A DNA stretch of 64,000 nucleotides, from NCBI RefSeq assembly GCF_016097555.1, contig NC_054704.1:98127851-98191850 (forward strand), written 5' to 3'. Positions within the stretch are counted from its first letter, which is position 1; each line of letters begins with the position of its first letter. Below are positions 43,327-53,886 of the stretch, in pieces. The notes beneath the pieces were generated by a model, which was given only the letters and a program-made list of their open reading frames with translations, had not been told where the DNA came from and made no database searches. Position numbers and translations under genes: made by a program. The stretch comes from Gigantopelta aegis (taxonomy: Eukaryota; Mollusca; Gastropoda; Neomphalida; Peltospiridae).

Positions 43327-43455
43327 CGAGTTTTCGCTAGATATCATTTTTACGAAACGAGTGAACTTCCCAAACGTATCTGACCGAACGAAAGTGAGGT
43401 CAGATACGTTTGGGAAGTTCACGAGTTTCGTAAAAATGATATCTAGCAAAAACGA
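43327..43455. repeat. Foldback palindrome 3
   Basis: CGAGTTTTCGCTAGATATCA ... AACTTCCCAAACGTATCTGA pairs with TCAGATACGTTTGGGAAGTT ... TGATATCTAGCAAAAACGAG around a centre CCGAACGAAAGTGAGG. The arms are near-perfect over about 55 bp. Confidence 0.93.
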
Positions 43456-45455
43456 GTGTGGTATTTTATTTATTACCCTCCTTTAAATCAAATTATGAAA
43501 AATAAATAAATCAATCAATCAATTTTGTAGCCTATTTCAAGACCGGATGTTGATTTGCATAACTAGCCGGTGCACGACTACGTACCGCCGCATTGAGAAA
43601 TAGTTCGTTGTACTTCCGCTACTTCTCAGTGATGTTTTCAGGGGAGTGGTGTAGACGTACTTCCCCATAAATTTCCATCGGGTTTCATTTTTTAATTTAA
43701 AGAAAGCTGTAAGGTACAAGCATCAATATATGTTTATTTTCATATTGGGTGAAAAATGGGTAAAACTAATGCATAATTCCATATTTTAACAAAACGCCCC
43801 CAAGAAACAAATGTTCCCGTTACCCCACTGGCACTGGTTATGCTAATAATGATGAATTCACAAATCACAACTGACAATAACAATTTGTTGACCAAAAATC
43901 CAACCAATAAGAGAATAACAAGTGTTTTTGCAGTTAAAAACGTGTAGCTTGCAAAAGCAGCTGAGTTCACGGGAAAACTAAAGTTATAACTTTAAGGTCG
44001 ACGACAGTCACTTTTCGCTCCCTTGTTTTGGCTTTCTTTGTACACAAAAATAAATATAGGGCCTAGCATATCTTACCGTAATTTCACTTGAAATCCATAT
44101 TTCGTAAAATGTACAATTTTTCAATCACAGAATTTTCTTCAAAAACATTCAGGTGCTTCAGTAATGTTCGAAAAAAAAAAAATCAATAGGAATTTTGCAT
44201 TGGATTTTTTCCAGCATTCTTAAAACGGAAACGTCATGTACCCAGTTTGTGGTTATTGTAAGGAGGTGCAAAGTGACGTCATTGGAATTCTGACGTCATT
44301 CAAATTCAAAATTAGCTATATTATTACAATGCATCGCCACATTAAAATAAAAACTGGTCTACTAACCTTGACCCCTGTTAAATTTCTACAACAAGCAAAC
44401 AACGCTGTTTACAGGTCGGTATATTTTACTTTTTCATAATTTTACAAAAAATATTAAGTTTAAAAAAATAAAAATCTACCATATGATATGAAAAAAATTA
44501 ACGTTGGATGTTTCATTTATTGTGTACGAAGCCAAAACAAGGGTCCAAAAAATGACTGTCGTAGACCTTAATAATGATGAATTCACAAACCACAACTGAC
44601 AATAACAATTTGTAGACCAAAAATCCACATAATAAATAAAATGAATATGTTTAATTATTGTTCAATTCATTCTTTTATTTTTATTTTTTATTTAAAAATA
44701 TTTCTCGCGCGGTCCAGTTTACATCAACTTTTAATGAATGACATTTGTAGTAAAAGTTGTGGATGTTACTGACCTTGACATTAATTATGAATGAAAAAAA
44801 TAGTCCCGTTATGCTAATAAGGTCGCTGTCCAACCAATCAAAATTAACTCTGTTCCCTGTTGACAAATCAAAATACAGTTTGTAATACGCACCTGGTGGT
44901 GCGTACGAAATTTGTACGACACCGCTATATCTTTACCAGGAGGGTAATAAATTCCAGTCCACCCCTGTAAGTGGATAATTATTTGTCTTTGTTTATTTAC
45001 ACGACATTTCCTCGGTTTCTCTACAATTGAAACAACCGGATATCAGCATTTCGATCGTCTTAGGGATCGTAGCAAAAGTATTTTGAAGCCAAAGAGACGA
45101 AATTTTTCGTCATGGGGGGGGGGGGGGGGGGGGGGGGGGAGGGGTAAACAAATCCACTAAGGTCATTTCGTCTCTTGGGTTTTTTTGTTTTTTTTTGAGA
45201 AAAAAAAGGCTTCACCCTCTAAAAATCAAAAAGGGAGTTGAAAAACGATCTGTGTGGTTTCAAATTTAGCGACGTTTTTCACAGCAGACGACGATAACAA
45301 ACCGGAAATGGAAGCCATGTGCAGCGCATGCTTTTACAGTGCATCTTGAAGTTGAACACAGCCGAAATAGGACAATGTGGCCAATGTACGCCACAAAACA
45401 ACGTAGTGACGTCATTTTTTCGACTAAAATCGGTTGTATTTTAATTGCAGTTGTG
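43456..45455. other. Intergenic sequence with direct duplication and G-tract
   Basis: No gene was recognised. TAATGATGAATTCACAAA(T/C)C then ACAACTGACAATAACAATTTGT occurs at 43846-43888 and again at 44571-44613 in the same orientation. A G-run lies at 45115-45139. Confidence 0.5.
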
Positions 45456-45840
45456 TTAAAGGGACATTCCTGAGTTTGCTGCATTGTAAGATGTTTCCGA
45501 CTAATAAAATAGTTCTACGATTAAACTTACATATTAAATATATTTTCTTGTTTAAAATATCAGTGTCTGTATATTCAATGTGTTTCTGGTCATCTTAATA
45601 TTTGTAAGAAGGCCAAACTGGATTTTGTCTTCAAATAATTTCGTACGTACGAAAAAAACAATAATTTAGGAAATAAAAAGAAATTTAAACTTTTACAAAT
45701 ATTAAAACAATCAGAAACAAGTTTAATATACAGCCACTAATATTTTATGCATAAAAACATATTTGATATGTAATGACAATCGTTAAAAAGTCTCTGATAG
45801 TCGATAACATCTTGCAGCAAACTCAGGAATGTCCCTTTAA
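45456..45840. mobile_element. TTAA-bounded foldback MITE, family A
   Basis: Full-length 385-bp copy with both ends and CGTACGTACG in the centre (about 45641). Confidence 0.95.
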
Positions 45841-46004
45841 ATCGTGACCATTGTAGAATGTTCTTGTATAAACATAGAAAACTACATCAATGATCGTTAC
45901 ATACCGTTTTGATTCAGAGTTGCTTCAAACCGAACCTAAGGAGGGGAAGGGGGACACATCTATTCCCTCCAATTACATTGTTTTTATCTGTCACCCTATT
46001 ACCA

Positions 46005-46258
46005 CGAGGCCGGGTCGTAGCTCAGTGCTCATCTGATGCACGATCGATCCCCGTCGGTGGGCTATTTTTCATTCCAGCCAATGTTACACAAAGGCTGTGG
46101 TATGTAATATGTCTGTGGGATGGTGCAGTAGCCCATTAAGTGGCGGCAGCGAGTTTCCTGTCTCAATATCTGTGTGATCCTTAATCATATGTCCGACGCC
46201 ATATAACCGTAAATAAAATGTGTGGAGTGTGTCGTTAAATAAAACATTCCTTCCTTCA
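46005..46258 (+). mobile_element. tRNA-derived SINE, shortened
   Basis: The head GCCGGGTCGTAGCTCAGTGC, the B-box-like CGATCGATCCCCG and the body and tail GTCGTTAAATAAAACATTCC are present, with internal deletions. Confidence 0.85.
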
Positions 46259-47183
46259 CTACTGACAAAAACAATGTGTTTGACCCTCTATGACAATATA
46301 AAATCCTGGCTACGCCAGTGGGGGCGAACGCGAGGTGAATACAATTTTAAACGAAATGCAAGATAAATGGTATCTAATTGATACGAGAGCTTGAGACACG
46401 AGTGTAAAATTATTTTTCTGACATATCTTTTTCTTTAAAATACAGGTTTAAGAGAAATGAAAACGTATTTTGAACCAAGTTATATACGTCGCTCGCGTTT
46501 ACGTATTATACACTGTTGACCTGTACATCATCTGACAAAAGAAATCGACGCGTGTAGCCTTAGTCCCAGTGGTTGGTTTGGATTGATATGTAAGAAGCCA
46601 TGAGGCTCCCTCCTCCCCTCCCCTGGGCCTCGGCCCCGTCCTGCCTGCCACACTTAGATTCCCAATACCGACGTGGCACCTCCCTTAAATGATGAATTTC
46701 CTGTGTGGCGGACTCGCCTCTCATAAGAACCTTTCCCCCAATCCTCCTAGGGTTAAATAAGTATATATAGACCTGAGACTTTTTAAGTTTAGATTACCCG
46801 GTCAAAATTGTGGCAAAAATTTAAAAAATAGGTATTTTATATTTGGAATGCACAAATAAAATTTGTTTTAATGTCCCAATAGTATTTTTGGTTTAAATTT
46901 CAAAATTGTCCCTATATTTCTGTCCCGGACCACTCCTGCTGGCTATCCAGAGGAAGGGCCCGTGACAGACATGCTTGAAACCTTAGTGGTATATGAGCAT
47001 GTAAATAAATATTGGAATGGAATGTAAGAAGCCAATCAGATGCCTTTAAATTGATATCCAACATGTACCATATCGTAGTGTCAACGTTTTACACAGAAGT
47101 ACGCTTAGTGATTACTGTAAATAATTCACATTTGTTTAGTGCATTTGACACTGTTCTTTTGCCATTCTTCGTGATTATAGTTA
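46259..47183. other. Intergenic sequence
   Basis: No gene was recognised. Confidence 0.45.
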
Positions 47184-48067
47184 TGGGGCGATCACATTGG
47201 CCCGAATGAGCTTCCGTTTGTTTTCCGTATACGAAAGTGGTGTGATTTTTTAAACTGGCCGAATGTCCCTCCGAATGTGTTTTCCCCAATGTATCACCGA
47301 ATGCTTTCCGTTTGTTTTCCGAATGTTTTCAGTATGCTTTCAGAATGCTTTCAGAATAGACCGAATATTTCCCACATGTTGACTTCGAAAGGTTTCCTTT
47401 CCGAACGCTTTCCGTATGCTTTCAGAACACGGCGAATCGACCTAGAATGGACCGAACTCTTTCCGCAAGGGTTCGGAAAGGGTTCGTCATGTTCTATGTC
47501 CATTCGGGGTGTTCGGTAAGCATACGCAACATACTGTGCATTCTGGAAATGTACGAGCAGTTCGGAAAATGTTCTGAAAGAATACTGGAAGGGTTCTGGC
47601 TATTCGTTATACATTCGGCGGCATAAATGAAAAAAAATCGGGAAAGGATATTGAAAACGTTCGGAAAGCATTCGTCATGTTCTAGGTCCATTTGGGGTTT
47701 TCGGAAAGCATACGGGAACCCAGCACCTCCAAATTTTCATTCCGAATGCACCAAGAACTAGACGCATGCTTCCCGAACGTTTTCCGTACATGCCGTATGC
47801 TCCTAGAATGCCGTATGCTCCTAGAATGCTTCCCGAATACACATGGACGCCACATTCGGATGGTCGATGAAAATTATTTTGAACATGCACAACAAATTTT
47901 TGGAGCTACCGAATGCCGTTCCGTATGCATCCGTACGGAGCCGAACAGTCAGTATGCTCCTAGAACACACCGAATGCTTCCCGAATATGATCCGTTCGCT
48001 CCCCGAAAACCCAAATTCATATTCGGAAAACAAACGGAATGGCATTCGGGCCAGTGTGATCGGGCCA
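47184..48067. mobile_element. Harbinger-like MITE filled with CCGAATGC/TTCGGAAAG words
   Basis: The ends TGGGGCGATCACATTGGCCC and, reverse-complemented, TGGCCCGATCACACTGGCCC are inverted, each followed by GAATG. TTA at 47181-47183 and 48068-48070 is consistent with the 3-bp target of PIF/Harbinger. The 884-bp interior consists almost wholly of degenerate repeats of TTCCGAATGC, TTTCCGTATGC and their complements, in the forward sense in some parts and the reverse in others. Open frames here are artefacts of the repeat. Confidence 0.8.
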
Positions 48068-48273
48068 TTAGGTCTATAAACCTTCGGAGTATTGAAGCTT
48101 CAGACCATTGAAGCTTCGGACTACAGAGCTGTAACCCTTGACACCCAATAGCCGATGTGTACTTGGGTGTCGTTACACATTCATTCCACACCGAATCTTG
48201 AGTGGCGGTACAAGAAGAATGCATTGTCAGTAAATAATCTCGGTAGTGGCTGTCCTATAAACGAGGAACTTGA

Positions 48274-48644
48274 TTAAAGGGGCATTCCTGAGATTACTCC
48301 ATTGTAAGATGTTTCCGACGAATAAAATATTTCTACGATTAAACTTACATATTAAATATATTTTCTTGTTTAGAATATCAGTGTCTGTATATTCAATGTG
48401 TTTCTGGTCGTCTTAATATTTGTAAGAAGCCCAAACTGCATTTTGTCTTCAAAAATTATATTTTTGGAAATAAAATTAAATTTAACCTAGTACCAATATT
48501 AGAACGATCAGAAACACGTTTAATATACAGCCAGTAATATTTTATGCAGAAAAATATATTTGATATGTAATTACAATCGTTAAAAAGTCTCAGTTAGTCG
48601 ATAATATCTTTAAAATTGCAACAAACTCGGGAATGTCCCTTTAA
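48274..48644. mobile_element. TTAA-bounded foldback MITE, family A
   Basis: Full copy of 371 bp. The centre is shortened and the CGTACG core is lost. A decayed LINE tail (GACACCCAATAGCCGATGTG ... GTGTCGTTACACATTCATTC) is at 48140-48186, just outside. Confidence 0.92.
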
Positions 48645-49127
48645 GATATTCATGGAATCAATAACTATTCTGCCACATGTACATTCGATTACACTGTGCA
48701 GAGATATCGCCTTGATCGCCGATAACCGTTGTTTTCAGAATAGTTTCACACTAGAAGGCTGGGTCATTCTCGTAGTGCTAACAGTAGCTGGATCATCAAT
48801 TAGAGGCAAATCGTCTGAATATTTTGTCCCCGTGTTTGTCTGGTGTTCAAATAGAAACGGAGTTTCTGCAGTTTCAGCTGGGAATCTGTCAATTTAAACG
48901 TCGTGCTCATGCTCATTCTGTCCACCAAGGGAAACTAGATCCGTACATTTCAGACGTCATTTGTTCTAATTTGCCATGCACATTCTGTCCACCAAGGGAA
49001 ACTAGATCCGTACATTCATGCTATTCTTGTTCATGCATCCCTCCTCCATGCTTTTCTCTAATCTGCACATATTTTGCGCTTTTTTACAGTAGTTATACTC
49101 TCCAAGGCCAACGACGTTTCCCCAGTG
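48645..49127. other. Intergenic sequence with a direct duplication
   Basis: CATTCTGTCCACCAAGGGAAACTAGATCCGTACATT is present twice (about 48913-48948 and 48979-49014), 66 bp apart. There is no gene. Confidence 0.5.
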
Positions 49128-49350
49128 TGCCACGACTGGTATATCAAAGACTGTGGTGTGTGCTATCATGGGCATACGCTAAAACAGCTCTTTAAGCCCT
49201 ATGACCTGAACTGTCCCTAGCTACTAACGAAAATATATAGCGGGTTTCCTCTCTTAAGAATACGTTAAAAAATACTAAATGTTTGACATCAAATAGCCGA
49301 TTATTAATAAATCAATGTGCTCTAGTGGTGTCGTTAAACAAAACAAATTT
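49128..49350 (+). repeat. Decayed SINE with AACAGCCGATGATTAAT-type tail
   Basis: CACGACTGGTATATCAAAGA, GCGGGTTTCCTCTC and AATAGCCGATTATTAATAAA ... GTCGTTAAACAAAACAAA follow in SINE order. Confidence 0.75.
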
Positions 49351-49353
49351 TTT

Positions 49354-49650
49354 TTAATAACTTTTATAGCATTTGATTTCTTCAATGGTGGTTTCCTCTT
49401 GGTAGGTGATGCCCATTGGGTTTGCTTTGTCATCATACCCATCAGGTTTCTTCAAACGTTCCCATAATCTGCCCATCGGGTTTACTTTGTCATCATACCC
49501 ATCAGGTTTCTTCAAACGTTCCCATAATCTGCCCATCGGGTTTGCTTTGTCATCATACCCCAGTCTTTCCATCGGGTTTGCTTTGTCTTCGTTAGTCGGG
49601 TACTTTTTGTTGACAGGTAATCTCATAGAGCAATCTGATCGCACCGACAT
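49354..49650 (-). other. 98-codon frame with 20-residue tandem repeats (uncharacterised)
   Basis: A 60-bp direct repeat (about 2.5 units, built on CCCATCAGGTTTCTTCAAAC and GCCCATCGGGTTTGCTTTGT) keeps one minus-strand frame open: GYDDKANPMGRLWERLKKPD is repeated, ending EETTIEEIKCYKSY. I do not recognise it. The 60-bp period preserves any frame, so the open frame is weak evidence for a protein. A shorter relative of its right flank is at about 51485-51560. Confidence 0.3.
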
Positions 49651-51600
49651 GGTAAGAACTCTGCCAATTCTTCATCTGTCATGCCAAAGACAGCAACATT
49701 TTTTTTTTTTTTTGATTTTCCCCCAAACAGCCAGTGCACTACAACATACAGGGTTCATACAAACTTCTCAATTCAAAATTCACAAACTTTCAAGACCATT
49801 TTTCTCAAAATTCAAAGAACCATTTTGGAAGCTTACTTACTTTTAATTCAACATTCATCATGCAGTTAATCCATTCTTTTTGCATATAGCACTGTCTAAT
49901 GATATCCAGCTGGTTATGTTCATTGTTACTGCAATATTAGTTCTTTAAACTTTCACTTTCAACTGAGATAATAGGTGTGTAAGGCATCTTGGCCTTTTAA
50001 AACCTATGATCACGATAATACTTTTAATTTTTGAACATTTAAAAATGAATCACCTATATTGTTTGTGTTGTTTTTTCACATGAAGTGCCCACCATCCATT
50101 TAAAGTTGGGTTGGTTTGTTTCTCAGTGTAGATCACATAAAAATAATATGTTGGAAATCATGAAGCAGTGAGGCAGTCTCCTTCCGAGTCTTTAGGATAT
50201 ACAATGCACTAAAATTATCAATTAAAAAAAAAAAAAATACATTTGAAAAAATACCTTCTTTTTTTTACGTGTTAAAAATAATGATGCCACATACCTAAAT
50301 GATATCAATGTTTATGATAGATTAATGAATTGTTTATTTACGGAATTAATTAATGTTATTTTAAAATCAGTTGTAATTATGCTCACAAGTATCCTAAATT
50401 TAAGGAAGGTTAGCCTAAAAATAAAAATCTCAAATTACATGTAATAATACAATGTTTAAATCAGGATTTCGTTTTTATTATTTACCACAGAAAATTGTGT
50501 TACTACATCATTTTTTTGGACCGTCACTGTTTGTATATTGTACTATTTTAATTATATATGTTATAAATGCTACATCCACCAGGACGCACGTGGTTTCAAT
50601 ATGGCGCGTCCAATCTTCGAACACTGCGTTAGGGACCCGAGACCCCCAAAATAGTCACAGGCCTTTGTTCGACATTTTAAAAGTTCATACAAAAATTCCA
50701 ACTAAAGTTTACTGTAACTTATTAACGCATAAATTACAGACATACCTTTGCAGTGACTGTTCAATGCACCCTTCACCCATCGCAGCAATATATATTGCTT
50801 TTTTTTGCAGACAGTACAGTGTGCTTTGTGATTAGATGTCGTATCTTTCAGCAACCAAACTTTGTAGCATGGTTTATGAAGCCACTCTTCGTGACACCGG
50901 CTAAAAAGCCTGGCATTTTCATATGATGATCAATTTAAACGTGGCTCAAATGGGTTTTAAAAAAAAAAATGCAAATCAATAACCAAAGACGTTGACAAAT
51001 GTAATGTAAAAACGGGGGGGGGGGGGGGGGGGGGGGGGGAGAGATACTGATGCTTTACATAGGATCTATTGAGCAATAGGGGAGCCGCAGATTACGTCAG
51101 GCATAAATTATGATTCACGTTGATTTGCTAGTCTGTATGACGTAACTGGCTATAAACAGATATCGTAGCGATCACAATTACGAAGCACACAAATATTTTA
51201 TTTTTATTTTTTATATTATTATTATTTAAATTCCCATCACCAGCCCACCCCCGAATGTTACTGTTGAAACTCATTGGAAATTCACAAACTTTCAAAGACC
51301 TTATTGGATTTATTAATTTCCCCCAAACTTTCAAAGACCATACGAACCCTGAACAAATCAAAGGCCGTGACATGTGCGTTTCTTCTAAGACTGTCAGAAT
51401 TACCAAATAATGACACACCATAGACGATGAGTATCAAATCAATGTGCTCAAGTGGTGTATACAAAATTTAAAAAACAACATTTTTTAATAACTTTTATAG
51501 CATTTCATTTCTTCAATGATGGTTTCCTTTTGGTAGGTGATTCATCAGACCCATCCGGTTTCTCACTAATGATCTCAGAGTTTGAAATAAAACGTCATTT
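49651..51600. other. Intergenic sequence
   Basis: No gene was recognised. TTCACAAACTTTCAA(G/A)GACC occurs at about 49780 (forward) and 51282 (forward). A G-run lies at 51015-51039. Confidence 0.45.
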
Positions 51601-51639
51601 ATGTTTTGCCACCTAGTAGACGCTTGGATGTATATCTTA

Positions 51640-51860
51640 TAGGGGGTAAAGCGCTCGCATGATGCGTGGTTAGTCTTATTGAGAACCTGGCTCCGTGCTT
51701 ATAAAACGTTTTGAATCTCAGACTCTATTGAGAGTCTGGACTCCAGTCTCATACTAGAGTCTAGACTCTATTGAGTTTGAGATTGTACCCGTGCTTATAA
51801 AACTATATAGAGTCTCGACTTTACAGTCTCATTTGTATTTACCATAAGCGGCCCAAATCG
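51640..51860. repeat. GAGTCT/AGACTC-rich repeat with GTGCTTATAAAAC
   Basis: GTGCTTATAAAACGTTTTGA ... and CGTGCTTATAAAACTATATA, with many AGAGTCT/AGACTCT words. A related block in the opposite orientation is at 61466-61540 (AAGTTTTATAAGCAC ... GAGTCCAGACTCGAGACTCT), and a third is near 5579-5635. The 51.7- and 61.5-kb blocks may be the two ends of the disrupted Myb-type element. Confidence 0.5.
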
Positions 51861-52171
51861 TATTTCCGGTTAATTTAATTGTTTGTCGACAGGATGACCA
51901 CCAGGAAGAAATATTACGCCGAATGGTTTCTCAAAATTATAAAACGGGAGGGAAAGCGGGCGAGATCGCCGAAAAATTTAATTCGTAAGTTATGTAGTCG
52001 GCCTTATTGTTACTCATCAAAAACATGAGTTATGTTAACAATGTATAATTTCATAATTAAAAGAAGCCTGTCGGTTTTACCTGTGTATTCATTGGCGGAC
52101 CAGGGGGGCTTACATGGTCATGATGCTGTCCTGTGATCCAGACTCGCACGTTTTGCCCTTTTTAATTATTA

Positions 52172-52552
52172 CCGGCCTCGGTGGCGTCGTCGTTAGCCAT
52201 CGGTCTACAGGCTGGTAGGTACTGAGTTCGGATCCCAGTCGAGGCATGGGATTTTTAATCCAGATACCGACTCCAAACCCTGAGTGAGTGCTCCGCAAGG
52301 CTCAATGGGTAGGTGTAAACCACTTGCACCGACCAGTGATCCATAACTGGTTCAACAAAGGCCATGGTTTGTGCTATCCTGCCTGTGGGAAGCGCAAATA
52401 AAAGATCCCTTGCTGCCTGTCGTAAAAGAGTAGCATATGTGGCGACAGCGGGTTTCCTCTCAAAATCTGTGTGGTCCTTAACCATATGTCTGACACCATA
52501 TAACCGTAAATAAAATGTGTTGAGTGCGTTGTTAAATAAAACATTTCTTTCT
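52172..52552 (+). mobile_element. tRNA-derived SINE, variant head, with 13-bp target duplication
   Basis: Same type as 24523-24908: CGGCCTCGGTGGCGTCGTCG head, GGTAGGTACTGAGTTCGGAT, and body to GTTGTTAAATAAAACATTTC. TTTTTAATTATTA flanks it at 52159-52171 and 52553-52565. Confidence 0.95.
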
Positions 52553-52754
52553 TTTTTAATTATTATTTGGTTTACACAATATACAACACTGAAATAACCC
52601 GGAAAACATGTCTCTGAGCATCTTTATTTCAATATATATTTTATGGGGGTGCATAACTTGACAACCCCCCCCCCCCCCCCCCCCCATTAACTTCACTTGC
52701 CAGTCTATCCCCACACTGTATAAATACCTGTACACATGCCCGTATTCATTGCTC

Positions 52755-53375
52755 TACATTTGTAAAATGTAATGATATTTGGGTCACAATACAATACGTA
52801 TCACGATACTTAATTTTTCACATCAATCATCGATAATTAAACTGTTTATTTGAAGTTTATGAAACATGATAACATAACACATACTGCATTACAGGATAGT
52901 TTTAATGGCACCAGACAATGAAATTGAAATGTTTCGAAATACAAATGGGAAGTCTTCAAAAAAAAAATGTAACATACTTGTTCAATGCAGTTCAATGGAA
53001 TTTCAGGTGTTTCTTGAGAAAATTCAACTTGTTAACATGTTTAGGTTTCAGATGGTACAGACGTACAGGGAACACACATATACCTTTTTGTTTAATAAAT
53101 TTTGTAAACAAAAAATAAACCTATGGTGTACGTGATATCAATATCGAAGACTATTAATAGACGCATCAACTGAACATCAAAATTACTTTTTCATTGCTCT
53201 ACTGTATATGTTCGTAAGTTTGTAAATATCTGCTTCAACCTTTTCATCAAAAAGTATTAAAACGTGAATGTATCGTATTGTATCATGATACAGCTGTCCT
53301 GAATTGATGTATCTTATCGTGGCCCTGTTATCGCGATTCGATACTGTATCACTATAGTGTTACAGCTCTAACACA
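52755..53375. repeat. Inverted-repeat element with ATCGTATTGTATCATGATAC-type ends (tentative)
   Basis: CACAATACAATACGTATCAC at about 52785 and TGTATCGTATTGTATCATGA at about 53271 are in inverted orientation, as in a widespread non-autonomous element. The interior is AT-rich and non-coding. The borders are unclear. Confidence 0.4.
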
Positions 53376-53886
53376 CGCACGTACATCAGGGAACATTTTG
53401 TTTTCAAAATATTGATTAGTAATATTTCTAGTGAACTAAAAAATTATTAGCAACTACTATTTAATTTTTGCAAATTGTGTAGCGATCTCTGAAACTATTA
53501 CAGTCAATCGCAGTATCTTGCCTGTACACACACACACGCGTCCACTTGCAATAATGAAATCAGGCAGGTAATCATATTACCAACATTTTCCAGCGACAAT
53601 GAGCTGTTTGTTTACTATGATACCCCCACCTTTCAGACTGTTTTGTGTGCAGCTGATGTGAGTGGATAACACAAACTGATGAAAATAACAATTTTTTATC
53701 ATGTTTGGGGGACTGGAAGCATGCATGAATGAATGAATGTTTAACGACACCCCAGCACAAAAATACATATCGACTATTGGGTGTCACAAATGGTAAGTAT
53801 ATAAAAATATCATTTATATTTTACACAGTGTAAGGAGCTGTGGGGAAAAAGTATAATATTATACATAAAATCAAGGTAAGTATATT

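Noticed and set aside
47277..48224. Multiple long frames on both strands between 47.3 and 48.2 kb
   Set aside because: They arise from the CCGAATGC/TTCGGAAAG word repeats in the Harbinger-like MITE.
50452..50835. 127-codon plus-strand frame
   Set aside because: No domain, amphipathic or signal pattern that I recognise. It lies in AT-rich sequence next to decayed repeats.
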